A stretch of 64,000 nt of DNA from Gambelia wislizenii (lineage: Eukaryota > Chordata > Lepidosauria > Squamata > Crotaphytidae): positions 78,337,001-78,401,000 of the forward strand of contig JAUMIR010000004.1 in the NCBI GenBank assembly GCA_030847615.1. Reading direction: 5' to 3'. Positions 33,426 to 43,890 of the stretch are shown here, one piece after another. The position numbers and the translations under genes are program-made. Within the stretch, counting starts at the first letter, position 1, and each line of letters starts with the position of its first letter. Under the pieces are notes generated by a model. It was not told the DNA's origin. It ran no database searches and saw nothing but the letters and a program-made list of their open reading frames with translations.

Positions 33426-34850
33426 TTATTGCAATTGCATCACATTCGTGCAATCCCTAACTGGTTGAGTTCGAGATTTGAGGAAGAGGAAACCTAGGGA
33501 TAAAATAAAAGATGGAGCTGAAGCAGCTGCCAAGAAAGGAAGCAGACACAGTGCACTAACAGATGTGGGAATGATAAGATATTGGAGGCCTTTCAGGGAA
33601 CATTTCGAGACCCCTTAATGCACTGAAAATGTTTATCTTAGAACATTTAGTGGAGCCTTACTGAATTTAAGATATAAAATTGCTCCTACAGGGATGGATG
33701 TTTGTTATACAAATTGCTTTTTTCATGGGATGAATGACAAAATAGAGAACTTTCAGTAGACTACTTTCTTATGCCAACATTTGTAAGCACTTTAGAGTCA
33801 TATAATGGCCCGAAAAAAATTAACCACTTGAAGAACAACTTTAATATGGTATCTGGATCAGCAGAGATTAGCTGACAGGGTTTTTTTTGAGTTAAGAATT
33901 CAAAATTGTTTTACTTGCATGCTTTTATACTAATAGGGGCCAATATATATTAGAACTTTATTTTGTATTTTTTAAAATCTGACAACAACTAGGTTAAGCA
34001 ACCAAACAATTTTGTGTATACGTTGCATATGCAGATAACCCTCCTTGAGAGACATTTACAAAGCTGTTGTGCATTTTCCACTGTAGACTACTACTAAACA
34101 AGTTTCTTAGCACTTGAACATACAGAAAGTATAGCAATCAAAGCTAATGTGCAGATTAGCTAATGATTACTTCCTCCAGATCAATCTTTGTAAGGGTAGC
34201 AGCTACAATACAATCAACAGGATGGATAATGGTTTCTTTAAGAGAAACAGTTCCAGAAAACCATAGAGCCCATCCCATTTTTTCTTATTGAGCAAGTAAT
34301 ATTGGATTTTATGGGCACAGAACTATCTTTTGGATGGGCCAGGTTATTGAAGCCCTCCCAAATGTTGGCATAAGCACTTTGCTTATCTAAAAAGTGGTTG
34401 GATTATGTGAATAAACTTTGCCCTGATGATAGGGAAAGTGTACCTGATAGTTTGGGGGAGCAATCCATTTCCTGCTGAAATCAATGGCAAATTGAATTGC
34501 ATCTCTGCCCCAGGAAAGGATATAAATTCTACTACTGTACTCTAGATTTCCCCTGATTTCCTTGAGTATTCTCAGCTGAAGCTGTAATGTCCCTTTGCTT
34601 ATCCTGAAAAAAAAAAAAAAACGGCCTAAAGCCAGCATCACATGGGGACCTGATTACTAGCTTGATGGGACTATCTTCACTTTCCTCTTGGAGGGCTGCT
34701 GCAGGGGGAAGGCCGACTTAGTTCCTTCTGCAGAACAACTCTGTTGCATCCTAGTCAATAAATTCCAATGGAGTTGGTGCAGGGGCACAAATCCCGTCAA
34801 TGAATGCTTTAGTACTTCCTTCCAGTTTGCTGCTCCTTCTCCAGCGTAGA
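33426..34850. other. Unique non-coding DNA
   Basis: AT-rich, no gene. An A15 run lies near 34607. Confidence 0.5.
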
Positions 34851-34858
34851 GTGTAATA

Positions 34859-35052
34859 GTCTAAATCAGTTCTTCACAGACCATCTCATGTAGAGGATTG
34901 GCAATTACTTTTTCCCAATATGTCAGGGATCAACACTAAATTTGTGCCCATAGGGTAAAATTGTTTCTTTCTGTCCTGGAAACTTGCCAGACATTTGCTC
35001 AATGTCTGGCACTGGTCTAGGGACCACCACTTTTAGTAGTACTGATTTAAAT
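34859..35052. mobile_element. hAT MITE family A, copy 2
   Basis: Element 34867-35044. It begins CAGTTCTTCACAGACC, contains TTTCTGTCCTGGAAACTTGCCAG and GGGACCACCACTTTTAG, and ends TAGTAGTACTG. Octamers GTCTAAAT and ATTTAAAT match at 6 of 8 positions. It is the same family as 19158-19316 and 41044-41218. Confidence 0.7.
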
Positions 35053-35077
35053 TTCTAGTCCTGGTTATTTATTGGCT

Positions 35078-35590
35078 GAATGTTGCTGTCCTTGAGCAAG
35101 CAGGGATCACCAGCATTGTGGCCATGATGTTGAGAACACAGCTGCACTGGGCAGGGCACGTTTCTAGGATGGAGGACCATCGCCTCCGAAAAATACTACT
35201 CTACAGTGAACTCGCCACAGGTCGGCGTAAGAGGGGCGCTAAAAAAAAAGCAATACAAGGATTCCCTGAAACAACATCTCAGGCTCAGCCAAATTGATCA
35301 CCAACAATGGTCCACCCTAGCCTCACATCGGGATGCATGGAGATGCACTATCCACAATGCTGCAGCCTTATTTGAGAACTCACGCCGAACAAGTCTTGAA
35401 GAGAAACGACAATGCAGAAAGAATCACAACCTGGAAACATCACCCAAAGAGATCTTCTGCTGTGCTTTCTGCAACCGGACTTGTTTATCTCGGATTGGCC
35501 TTTTTAGTCATCAGCGTGCTTGCAGAAAGCGTGGGATGAGTCCTTCCTGAATCTTCGTTTGCGAAGAAAAGCCAGAGAGAGAGAGAGATG
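35078..35590 (+). mobile_element. LINE with C-terminal zinc finger, 3' fragment (copy 4)
   Basis: Starts with NVAVLEQAGITSI-coding sequence right after the family-A hAT MITE, and runs through HLHWAGHVSRMEDHRLRKIL-like sequence. A frame from 35206 gives KQHLRLSQIDHQQW, TSLEEKRQCRKNH and the finger CAFC...H...C, ending RKRGMSPS. An A-run at about 35242 shifts the frame. The tail AAGCCAGAG runs into (GA)n. Confidence 0.8.
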
Positions 35591-36493
35591 GGAAATAATC
35601 AAAATGTTTTTCATTTAAAAATAATAATTTTAATTTGCTGCTGTTTAACCTATGTTTTAAGTAGAAAATATTTGCAAGAGTTTCTTTTTTTGATTGTTAA
35701 ATAACAAAAATGCATCCCTAGGATTTATTACTATTACTATTATTATTATTATTGAAAATGCTTTGTTCAGTGTTTGCTTTCTTTATGAGTCATCACTTGG
35801 CCTAATGAAACTTACTTAAAACTCAATTATTCTTCAAAAGCAATTGTTTAGAGAGACCTCTGGTGCAATGTCATCCTGGTCATTTAAAAAATTTATCTAC
35901 ACAGCCCCCTTCCCCACTGTTGCCAAACTCATCATTCAGGATGCTCAGTTGTCAAGTATGGTGATTCATTGTTCTTTATTCCATAATGTTTGCTCAATGT
36001 ACTTTGCTGAATAAATTGTAGTGATGAAAACTGCCAAGATTTGTTACATAGGATCAGAGATAAAGATAAAATCCACACTGTCAGTAGGGCTCTTCATGAA
36101 ACCATTGGTGGGCCACCATTTTCCTTCATTATTCAAAGTTTGTTTTCTGTATCTTCATCTTTAGATTCCCTTTCTCCTCATTCAAACTGGATGAAAGTAA
36201 ACTGTTCTTGGTAAGGAGTTCTACCATGTTTCTCCGCATATAAGTAGAAATCCTGAAAGCTATTAGGGTCTGATGCTACATCATGAGAACCAAGCCAAGG
36301 TTCCACATCACTTGTGGACATCACTAACACTAAATGGAACACTTTTTATTATAGTTGGGTGGAGAACTGAACACTCAGTTTCTTTCATTATTATAGGTGG
36401 ATGATACCTCGCCTCTCAAGGCTCATCTTGGAAAGGACTGGAAACAAGCTGAACTACTTTCCCCTCAAACTAGTTTTCATAAACTCTCACAGT
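35591..36493. other. Unique non-coding DNA
   Basis: AT-rich, with an ATT trinucleotide run near 35728. No gene. Confidence 0.5.
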
Positions 36494-37026
36494 GGGCTTG
36501 TCTACACTAGCCAGAATACTCCACCTTCTGGCTGGAATATTCTAGCCCTGGAGCTGGCCTGGATCCCCCTCATTACTGTGACAAAATGGGCAGAAGCCTG
36601 CATGCACATGCTGGCCTGTATCGACAGGTGCCTCCCCTGCTTTCACATGTTGCACTCTCTGAAGCCAGGAAGGAGACCCTCAGCATGTGATCAAGGCTGG
36701 TGACATGCAGGGGGCCTTGATCACATGCTGAGGGCCTCCTTCCTGGCTTCAGAGTGACAACAGTGGTGGTGGTGGAGGTGTCTGGCAATATAGGGCCAGC
36801 CTCTTGTGTTCCCATGCTGACCCCATCTAGGTTTTCCTGCATGATGTGGGTTTTCCCAGGGGTTATTTAAAAACATTTTAAATGGGTTTATCCCATCTTT
36901 CCCCACCCCCAGCTTCACCTTGGACATTGTCAGGACTGTCTGGAGGTGAATTGGGGCAAGAGTTGTTTGGACTGCAGGGCTCCAACAAGGGGGGAGCCAT
37001 GGTAAATTACTCATTTAGACAAGCCC
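36494..37026. mobile_element. TIR element with internal 45-bp hairpin
   Basis: Left end GGGCTTGTCTACAC and right end ATTTAGACAAGCCC are inverse repeats (12 of 14). Inside, 36653-36697 is mirrored by 36714-36756 with about 41 of 44 pairs and a 16-base loop. No clear target duplication. The TIR resembles that of 37891-38474, suggesting a Harbinger-like group. The open frames here are palindrome artefacts. Confidence 0.6.
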
Positions 37027-37887
37027 AGAATCATTGCTGAGGGATGTATATATTAGATAGAGGTAGGTATGTTTTCCAAACCAATCAGATAGCAGAAATA
37101 AGCTTGTAAATCCCCAGCCTCCGAGGAGCAGCCTCCCAGGATTCTGTTTTTTAAATATAAAATATGCACTCCTCACATACCTTGTTTTCAAGGAAAATTC
37201 CAGACTTGGGCAGTGGGAAGCGGGGATTGCCAGCAGTATGTACAGCAACCAGTTTAGTGGTGCAATGGCAGGTTGCAGTCTTTGGAGGAATTTTGGGAGG
37301 AGCATCATTTTCCCCATTCCTATACTATAAAGACAACTCTCTTTCCTATACTTTCCCCAATTTTTCCTCATCTCTTTGGGAAAAAAGTTCCTCAAACTAC
37401 AGCTCTTTCTGTATCCCTGAGCTGGCGAATTAACAGCTGGTTGGAATTTGTCAATTGTCACAGTTATTTAATGTGGAGAACAGAACATAATCTTTTCTTC
37501 ACAGTACTTTCCCAAAAGGACAATCTGCAATTTACTTTGTCACTTGCCTGATTATTGCCAGTAAGATATTTTAATTAATATTTAGCTAAACTCAACCTTT
37601 TCCTGTAATTTTAAACCATTTCTCATATTCTTTTTGAGCTTTTAAAAAATTTGATAGATGCTATCCCTGCTCCCCTGGTGTGCTACTGAAATTCATGAAA
37701 CACTGGACTTTGAGCTGAATAAGCAATTCCAGCAGTTCAGAATCCTGTCTTGAAACTGAGTCTGCCATAGTTTTGTTATATGCACCTTAAATCATCTCAT
37801 TGTTCTCACACTTGGGTCAATGAGGGTCATTAGCTGGGTCCATACTTTGGTATTCTTATTTGCAGATCCACCAAAATCAATGTGACT
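37027..37887. other. Unique non-coding DNA
   Basis: No gene; small open frames overlap on both strands. Confidence 0.5.
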
Positions 37888-38477
37888 TTAGGGTTGTCTA
37901 GACATTGAAAAAATGCCTCATGGAATGTAAGGCCAAAACCTACAAAAACTCTGCAGGAAAACCCTTTGCAACTTCTCTTGAGGTTTTTTTTTATGTGTAA
38001 GGGAAATGTGTGTTCCCGGCTGTTAGGACAACTGATTCAGATTGCAGCGCATTCCTGAATAAGAGTGGAAGTGGAAAGCTGATTGGATGGACGTGTGTGC
38101 GTGGGGGGGGGGGCTTGTCAGCAACAAAGTGGCCAGAACCACCATTTTGTATTTTTGTGGTAGCAATCATGCACTTTTTTGCTGTGCTAAGGTGACCAAA
38201 CAGCTTTTTCGAAGGTCGCACTTGTGCACCTTAGATTTACAGGGTTTTTTTTTAAAAAAATACTGTCCAGTGGAGGCAACTTGTGGAGAATAAAAATGCA
38301 AACAATTCACTCACAGCCACCATCTTGATTCACAGGCATGCCTCCATGCAAACATCAAACAGGTATAGCTTCACATACCGGCAGTCTTGCCAAAAAATTG
38401 TGGAGACAAATGCTCCTGCAAATTTGTGTTACTGCGCACCAATCCACATTATATCTTCTTGTCTAGACACACCCTTA
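37888..38477. mobile_element. Harbinger-like MITE with TTA target duplication
   Basis: Element 37891-38474 (584 bp). Left end GGGTTGTCTAGACA and right end TGTCTAGACACACCC are inverse repeats, allowing one gap. TTA flanks both sides (37888-37890, 38475-38477). A TTA/TWA 3-bp duplication with a GGG-starting TIR is the PIF/Harbinger pattern. Inside there is no transposase. G11 and T-rich runs are present. Confidence 0.7.
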
Positions 38478-39229
38478 ATCACTAGGGTTGTGCTAGGACA
38501 TGAACTCAATCCTATGTTTTTTTTAAAATGGGAGACTGAACCAAAGTATGTTTAGTTTTGTCCCAATAATACTATCGTACTATCCCATAGTTCCAACAGT
38601 GACTTGTTGTTAATCTGCATGACATTTTGTGGAGTCTAATCCATTCTAATCTCTGACTTTTCCTACAATCTGTTTTAACACTCTAGCCATGCAGATTTCA
38701 TGGCTTCAGCATCAAATAAACCCCCCTCTCCACCCCGCCTGCTTTTTCTAACACCTTGCTTGTTGAAGATCAGAAGATTTTGAATGCTTCCCCACAATTT
38801 TGTGTATATTTTGTTGGTTCTCATAAAGGTATTATTTCATAGTGGCTTTGCAATTCTTTCTACGATATCGTAACCCCTTTTAACTCAACTACAAGTATTC
38901 TGTTATGTTTCAGCCTTTTTATACCACAAAATCTTTTGCAATCCCAACAAATCCTCTGATAGCTGATATGATCCAAAACCAAACCTGCTACCATGAATAA
39001 CAAAAAAAAGTTTATTAAATACCTATATTTTTGAGGTTGCAGATAACACATCATAATAGTCTGGTCCTAAGGAAAACATTAAAAAACAAAAATTGGAGAG
39101 CAGCCAAAATAAGGAGACATATCTCAAAAGCCTAGCTGGGCTTTTTAATTATTAAATACCATTCTTCAGTGTCAAGTTATTTCTCCTTTTGTTTCCGGAG
39201 CAAAATATGCAAGCATGAGAACAAAGTTT
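38478..39229. other. Unique non-coding DNA
   Basis: AT-rich, no gene recognised. Confidence 0.5.
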
Positions 39230-39239
39230 TTCCTTTGGT

Positions 39240-39862
39240 TTTTTTTCGGGCTGTGAGGCTGTGCTCTGGAATAGTTTCTTTCTGATGTTTCGCCTGCATC
39301 TGTGGCTGGCATCCTCAGAGAATGGTAGGTGTGTGTGTGTGGAGTTTATATGCTGTGAACCCCTGTTGGGGAGTATATGTAAATTTGTGTAACTGAATGG
39401 TTAGTTTCTGGGTATAGAAGCGCAAGGCGCATTAGTGTCTGTTTGGCTAATGGTTGGTTGATGGGCCATTATCTGCTGTAAATCCCCCTGTCCCTGGGAG
39501 GAATTCCTTTGTAAGTGTTAAGTTTTGATTCTATTGTATTTCAAAACTGGGAGCCATATTTTGTTTACTTTTAAGGTTTCTTCTTTCCTGTTGAAGTTGT
39601 CCAGGTGTTCGTTGATTTCAATAGCTTCTCTGTGCATCAAGTTTACAAGTTTCCCTATGTAAACTTGTCCACAGCTGCATGGTATGCGGTAAACTCCTGC
39701 AGCTGTGAGAGGGTCTCTTTTGTCCTTCGCTGAGCCTAGCATTTCTTGGATTTTTCTGGTTGGTCTATAGATTGTTTGGAGGTTGTGTTTCCTCATCAGT
39801 TTCCCTATTCTATCTGTGACCCCTTTACATATGGACCACTTAACACAGCGTGTAAACACTAA
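39240..39862 (-). mobile_element. Penelope-like element fragment (-) with GIY-YIG motif
   Basis: The minus frame 39859-39518 encodes VKWSICKGVTDRIGKLMRKH, then AGVYRIPCSCGQVYIGK and then HREAIEI, DNFNRKEETLKVNKIWLPVL. The GVYRIPC..C...YIG block is the start of the GIY-YIG endonuclease of Penelope-like retroelements. About 55 codons between YIGK and HREAIEI are deleted relative to the + copy beside it. The 3' UTR runs to about 39240 (TTCTGATGTTTCGCCTGC, GCCAGCCACAGATG complement). Confidence 0.75.
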
Positions 39863-40458
39863 TCAAGGAACATGAGTGACACTGCAGACTGGGCCAGCCA
39901 GAAAAATCAGCAGTAGCAGAACATGTTATAAACCAACCTGGACATAAAATGCTATTTGAAAACACAGAAATTCTAGACCAGGCCAACAACTATCATGTCA
40001 GAATGCACAGAGAAGCTATTGAAATCCACAAACACCTGGACAAATTCAACAGGAAAGAAGAAACTTAAAAGTAAACAAAATCTGGCTCCCAGTTTTGAAG
40101 AACAATAGAATCAAAACTCAACACTTACAAAAGAAGTCCACCCAGGACAGGGGGATTCTCAGCAGATAATGGCCCATCAACCAACCATTAACCAAACAGA
40201 CACTAACGAGCCTTGCATTTCTATACCCAGAAACTAACCATTCAATTACACAAATTTACATATACTCCCCAACAGGGGTTCACAGTATATAACCTCCACA
40301 CACACACCTACCCAACCATTCTCTGAGGATGCCAGCCACAGATGCAGGTGAAACATCAGAAAAAAACTCTTCCAGAACCTGGCCTCACAGCCCCCCCCCC
40401 AAAAAAAAACCCCAAAGGAAAATCTATGGATGCCGGCTGTGAAAGCCTTCGACTTCAG
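39858..40458 (+). mobile_element. Penelope-like element fragment (+), head-to-head with its neighbour
   Basis: Translates to IKEHE, stop, then HCRLGQPEKSAVAEHVINQ, LFENTEILDQANNYHVR and MHREAIEIHKHLDKFNRKEE. This is the C-terminal half of the GIY-YIG region missing from the minus copy. The 3' UTR mirrors that of the minus copy (CACTTACAAAAGAAG, GATAATGGCCCATCAACC, GATGCCAGCCACAGATGC). It ends near CCGGCTGTGAAAGCCTTCG. The stop in place of an expected Arg codon shows decay. Confidence 0.75.
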
Positions 40459-40799
40459 ATGAGAACAAAGTATTTATACACACCTATGATACAAAACCAT
40501 GATGCAGTACAACTGTAACTAACGATACATGTGAATGACTATATATACCTGTGCATAATCTCTCCCTATCTTCCAGGATATTTCTGCAGCATCAAGAAGT
40601 AGCACAGAAGAACAAAGGGCTTAGTGAAGAAATACATGGCTTACATATTTTGAGCTTGCCAGGGGCAAAAATCTATATAACTCTTTAAAATTCTAACTGG
40701 AGGGGAATTATCTAGCAGAACTTCATAAGAAGCAAACCCACATCTAGATAGTAGCTTTCTGAATTCCCATCTATGCAGTCAAGCACACATCCGGGCTGC
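40459..40799. other. Unique non-coding DNA
   Basis: Nothing recognised. Confidence 0.5.
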
Positions 40800-41022
40800 A
40801 TTTGCACTGCATAAATAATCCAGTTTGATACCACTTTAATGGTCATGACTCAATGCTATGGAATTCTGGGATATGTAATTTCCCTGAGATGTTTAGCACA
40901 TATCAGAGAGCTCTGGTGCCACAACAAACTACAAATCCCAGGATTCCATAGCATTGAGCCATGGCAGTTAAAGCGGTGTCAAACTGGATTATTTCTGCAG
41001 TGTAGATTGCAGTCCTGGTGCC
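40795..41022. mobile_element. Palindromic MITE
   Basis: CCGGGCTGCATTTGCACTGC, AATAATCCAGTTTGA and CAATGCTATGGAATTCTGGG return in inverse as CCCAGGATTCCATAGCATTG, TCAAACTGGATTATT and TGCAGTGTAGATTGCAGTCC. The arms are about 95 bases each around a short centre. No convincing target duplication. It ends just 14 bases before the target duplication of the hAT MITE. Confidence 0.75.
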
Positions 41023-41035
41023 ATTATGAAAGATG

Positions 41036-41226
41036 TCCTAGAGTAGTGCTTCTTAAGCTATCTGGCATGGCTTTTTTCCTAATGTGCCAGGGAGCAGGAC
41101 TATGTTTCTGCCCATTGACTACAATTATTTCTTTCTTTCCTGGAAACTCACCAGGGGCCATTAGCCAAAGGGTCATGGACAGGCACTGTTTGATGGACTA
41201 TCACTTTGAGTAGCACTGTCCTAGAG
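41036..41226. mobile_element. hAT MITE family A, copy 3, perfect 8-bp duplication
   Basis: Element 41044-41218 (175 bp). The left end TAGTGCTTCTTAAGC mirrors the right end TTTGAGTAGCACTG. The octamer TCCTAGAG is identical on both sides (41036-41043, 41219-41226). Internal landmarks GTGCCAGGGAGCAGG and TTCCTGGAAACTCACCAGG are shared with the other two copies. Confidence 0.9.
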
Positions 41227-43040
41227 AATGGCATATAGCTTTAGTCGTATGACATTATATCTGCACTTAACTATGGAAAACCAGTTGTAAGAGCTGTACA
41301 ACTCACAACAGTGTTCCAAATCTTTCCTAGTGTGCCTATAGCAGGACTGAGCAACCTTTCCTCTTGCTTCCCTGTTATAAATCACCAGATAAAGAAAGGT
41401 TGACTTGAATTCCCATATAAGATGACTCCCAGTACAGTTGGGGTGAAAGTGACCCAGAACTTTTGAAGACATATGCTTTTTACTCAAGCAGAGCCAATAA
41501 GCAGAATAAATTTTAAAGATAGGACAGATCTACCTACCCACGGGATGGTTTCTGGTATAGTGAAGCAAAAATACATGCATTTTCTTTGCCATCCTTGTAC
41601 CAGACCTGGCTCTGGATACTCTACTTGCCTGATTGATCCCACATAGGATCAATGTGGGCTCCAAGAACAGACATGGTGTCTTATCGTGCAAACCCTGTAA
41701 CCCTAAATGAGTGAGTTGTACATGTAGAATGAAATTCTGCATCCAAAATTCTGATTGGACTCTAATAAAATATTTTATGGTTATTTATACTTATATATGT
41801 AGCTAGCCTTCCTCCTCTGAGTGGAAGCCATTTCAGAGACTGGAACAAAGGCATTGATTATGTTAAAGTATTTTTAAAACTTCAGTGACAATGTATTGTA
41901 CCTTTCCCCCAATGAAATGTAGTATAATTTTAATGGCATTCTCCTGGAAATGCTGGGGAGGGGGAGGGCTATTGTGTGTTGGTTTGCTATATCCTCCCAT
42001 ACCTTCCCTGCCATACTTGCTGGAATTTTTCAGCCCATAACCGTCAGTGGTGGTTGTGAGTGGTGAGAAGCCTCACAGTGTCAAGAATGGGAGGAGCAGG
42101 AAGAGGAAGCCTACAGCATGTTGCCACATGATGTGGTTCAGAAGGTATGCAGGCTGAATGAGCGGGAGGAAGAAGAGAGGATGGACATGAGAATGAGAGG
42201 AGAGTGGAAGAAGAAGTGGTTCCCTCTCCCACTTTTATCCACACCATCCTATTCTCCTTTGCATTTTCAGGGCTTTTCTGCTCCTGATTCTGTGCAATGT
42301 AGACAGCTGTGGCTTGAACTTTGGTGTGTGCAGGAAGGAGAATCAATCTTCCTGTCTTCTTCCTGCTTGGCACACTTCAGCTTTGCTTGTCTAGTTGGAG
42401 ATATAAGCTTTTGGTTTACTCACTTAGTCACACCACAGTTATCTGTGTATTTTTATTCCCATGGTCCATTTTGGGGCTTTACTAGTATTGTATTGATAGG
42501 CTGGAGGGGACCTTGGATCACTATGTTTGGGGGTGCTGGTTGTTCTTCCAAAGTTTTCAGAGTTGCTTTTGGGGTTGTTGGGAGCTTAGATTGCCTTTTC
42601 TTTGTCATTGGGTTGACATCCATCTTCGGTGGTTGCAGTGCTGGAATGCTCTTAGCTCTTTTATTGCTATGCTGCAACCCAAGAATGTTTTCCCCTGAAC
42701 CTTCCTTTATGTTTATTTTTAACCTCACTCATTCCCTTTCACTGGTGGGTGGGTGAGAACTGCCATTTTAAAAAGCCCTTTCCTTTTCTCCCAAGCTCAA
42801 AACAAATGGTGGGAGGAGTACAATTCTGGATGATGATGATGATGTTGATGATGATTTTGGTGTGTGTGTCCATCATTTTGGAAAGGTTTTATTGTAGCAA
42901 TGTATCTGAATTAGGATTAGTTTAAGTGTAATAACATTTTATCAACATAATGAAATTAACATTTTTTTAAACAAATATAAACATAATGTACCAGCACTTT
43001 CACACCCACTTTCCTTTCTCTGGTCTATTATTGTTGTTAT
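41227..43040. other. Unique non-coding DNA with the longest non-repeat frame
   Basis: A 212-codon + strand frame (42118-42756) and a 91-codon minus frame (42728-42453, Lys/Pro/Gln-rich) overlap. Neither shows a known domain, and no splice or start context favours either. A (GAT)n run lies at 42832-42857. Otherwise nothing is recognised. Confidence 0.45.
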
Positions 43041-43044
43041 TGTT

Positions 43045-43200
43045 ATTATTTCATTTATTTATATCTTGCCTTTCCCCCAGCCCAGGCACTCAGAGAAGCT
43101 TACAAAGTTGAAGCAACTGCAGATAAAATCCCACACCATTAAAAGATACAAAAGATAAAATATAATCAAACTATAAATAGAATTAAAAGCAATTTTAAAA
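43045..43200 (-). repeat. Old LINE/SINE tail (-)
   Basis: TCATTTATTTATATCTTGCC, CCCCCAGCCCAGGCACTCAG and GAAGCTTACAAAG form the tail-first start of the ATAAATAAA-tailed family, followed by an A-rich stretch. Confidence 0.5.
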
Positions 43201-43289
43201 ACATATGCACCAAAAAAACCCCACCCAGCAACAACAATTACAGTTGATCATTTCTAGGCAGAAATCAATTAATGTCAGAATCCATAGAA

Positions 43290-43517
43290 AGCATGGTATA
43301 GCAGGTTGTGCATTGGGCTACGACTCTGGAGACCAGGGTTCAAATCCCATCTTGGCCCTGGAAACCCACTGGGTGACCATGGGCAAGTCGCACTCTCTCA
43401 GCCTCAGATGAAGTCAAAGGCAAACCCCCTCTGAACAAATCTAGCCAAGAAAACCTGTGATAGGTTCAACTTAGGGTCGCCATAAGTTGGAAATTACTTG
43501 AAGGCACACAACAACAT
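43290..43517 (+). mobile_element. Sauria-type SINE, full length (+)
   Basis: tRNA-like head GTTGTGCATTGGGCTACGAC with B box GGTTCAAATCC (43337-43347). The body is GGAAACCCACTGGGTGACC and GGGCAAGTCGCACTCTCTCAG. The BovB-like 3' end is TTAGGGTCGCCATAAGTTGG with an ACAACAACA tail. It is the best preserved SINE in the window and transcribable by RNA polymerase III in principle. Confidence 0.85.
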
Positions 43518-43625
43518 GAATCCATGCAATGGAAAAGGGTCAAGGGCCTCCAAAGAAGAGAGGTCAAACCCATTCATCATATAAGAGACCGAAATTAAGG
43601 AAGTTGCTGTGCTTCTGACTTTGAT

Positions 43626-43890
43626 TGTAGTTATTTATTTATTTATAGTGTTTTCATCCCACTCGTCAGTTTAAAAGATCCTTGGAGCTGCTTACATGTA
43701 ATCAATAAAAGACAAATCTGCCTGTAGGCTCGCAATTTAAAAAAAGACATGGCATGTAAGGGAAAGGGGGAAGCGTAAAAGGGGGAAGCATGAGTGATTT
43801 TCCTTTGTAAGGGCTGTGGGGAAAGGCCCCACTTCTAATCCCATCTGCCTCTGCTATGGCTTGCTGGAATGGCTGCTGGTGGCAATAAGG
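43626..43890 (-). repeat. Interspersed repeat, copy 1
   Basis: Starts ATTTATTTATTTATAG, then GCTGCTTACATGTAATC, AATAAAAGACAAATCTGCC and, near the end, TTGCTGGAATGGCTGCTGG. The same landmarks in the same order appear at 48165-48450. Probably an L2/CR1-like or SINE family read tail first. Confidence 0.55.

Noticed and set aside
42118..42756. 212-codon + strand frame, the longest outside repeats
   Set aside because: There is no domain, signal or splice support. It overlaps an equally open antisense frame, and its composition looks random (Phe/Ser/Leu/Cys-rich from T-rich DNA).
43337..43347. RNA polymerase III B-box that could signal a tRNA gene
   Set aside because: It is part of a SINE head; no cloverleaf is intact and the SINE body follows.
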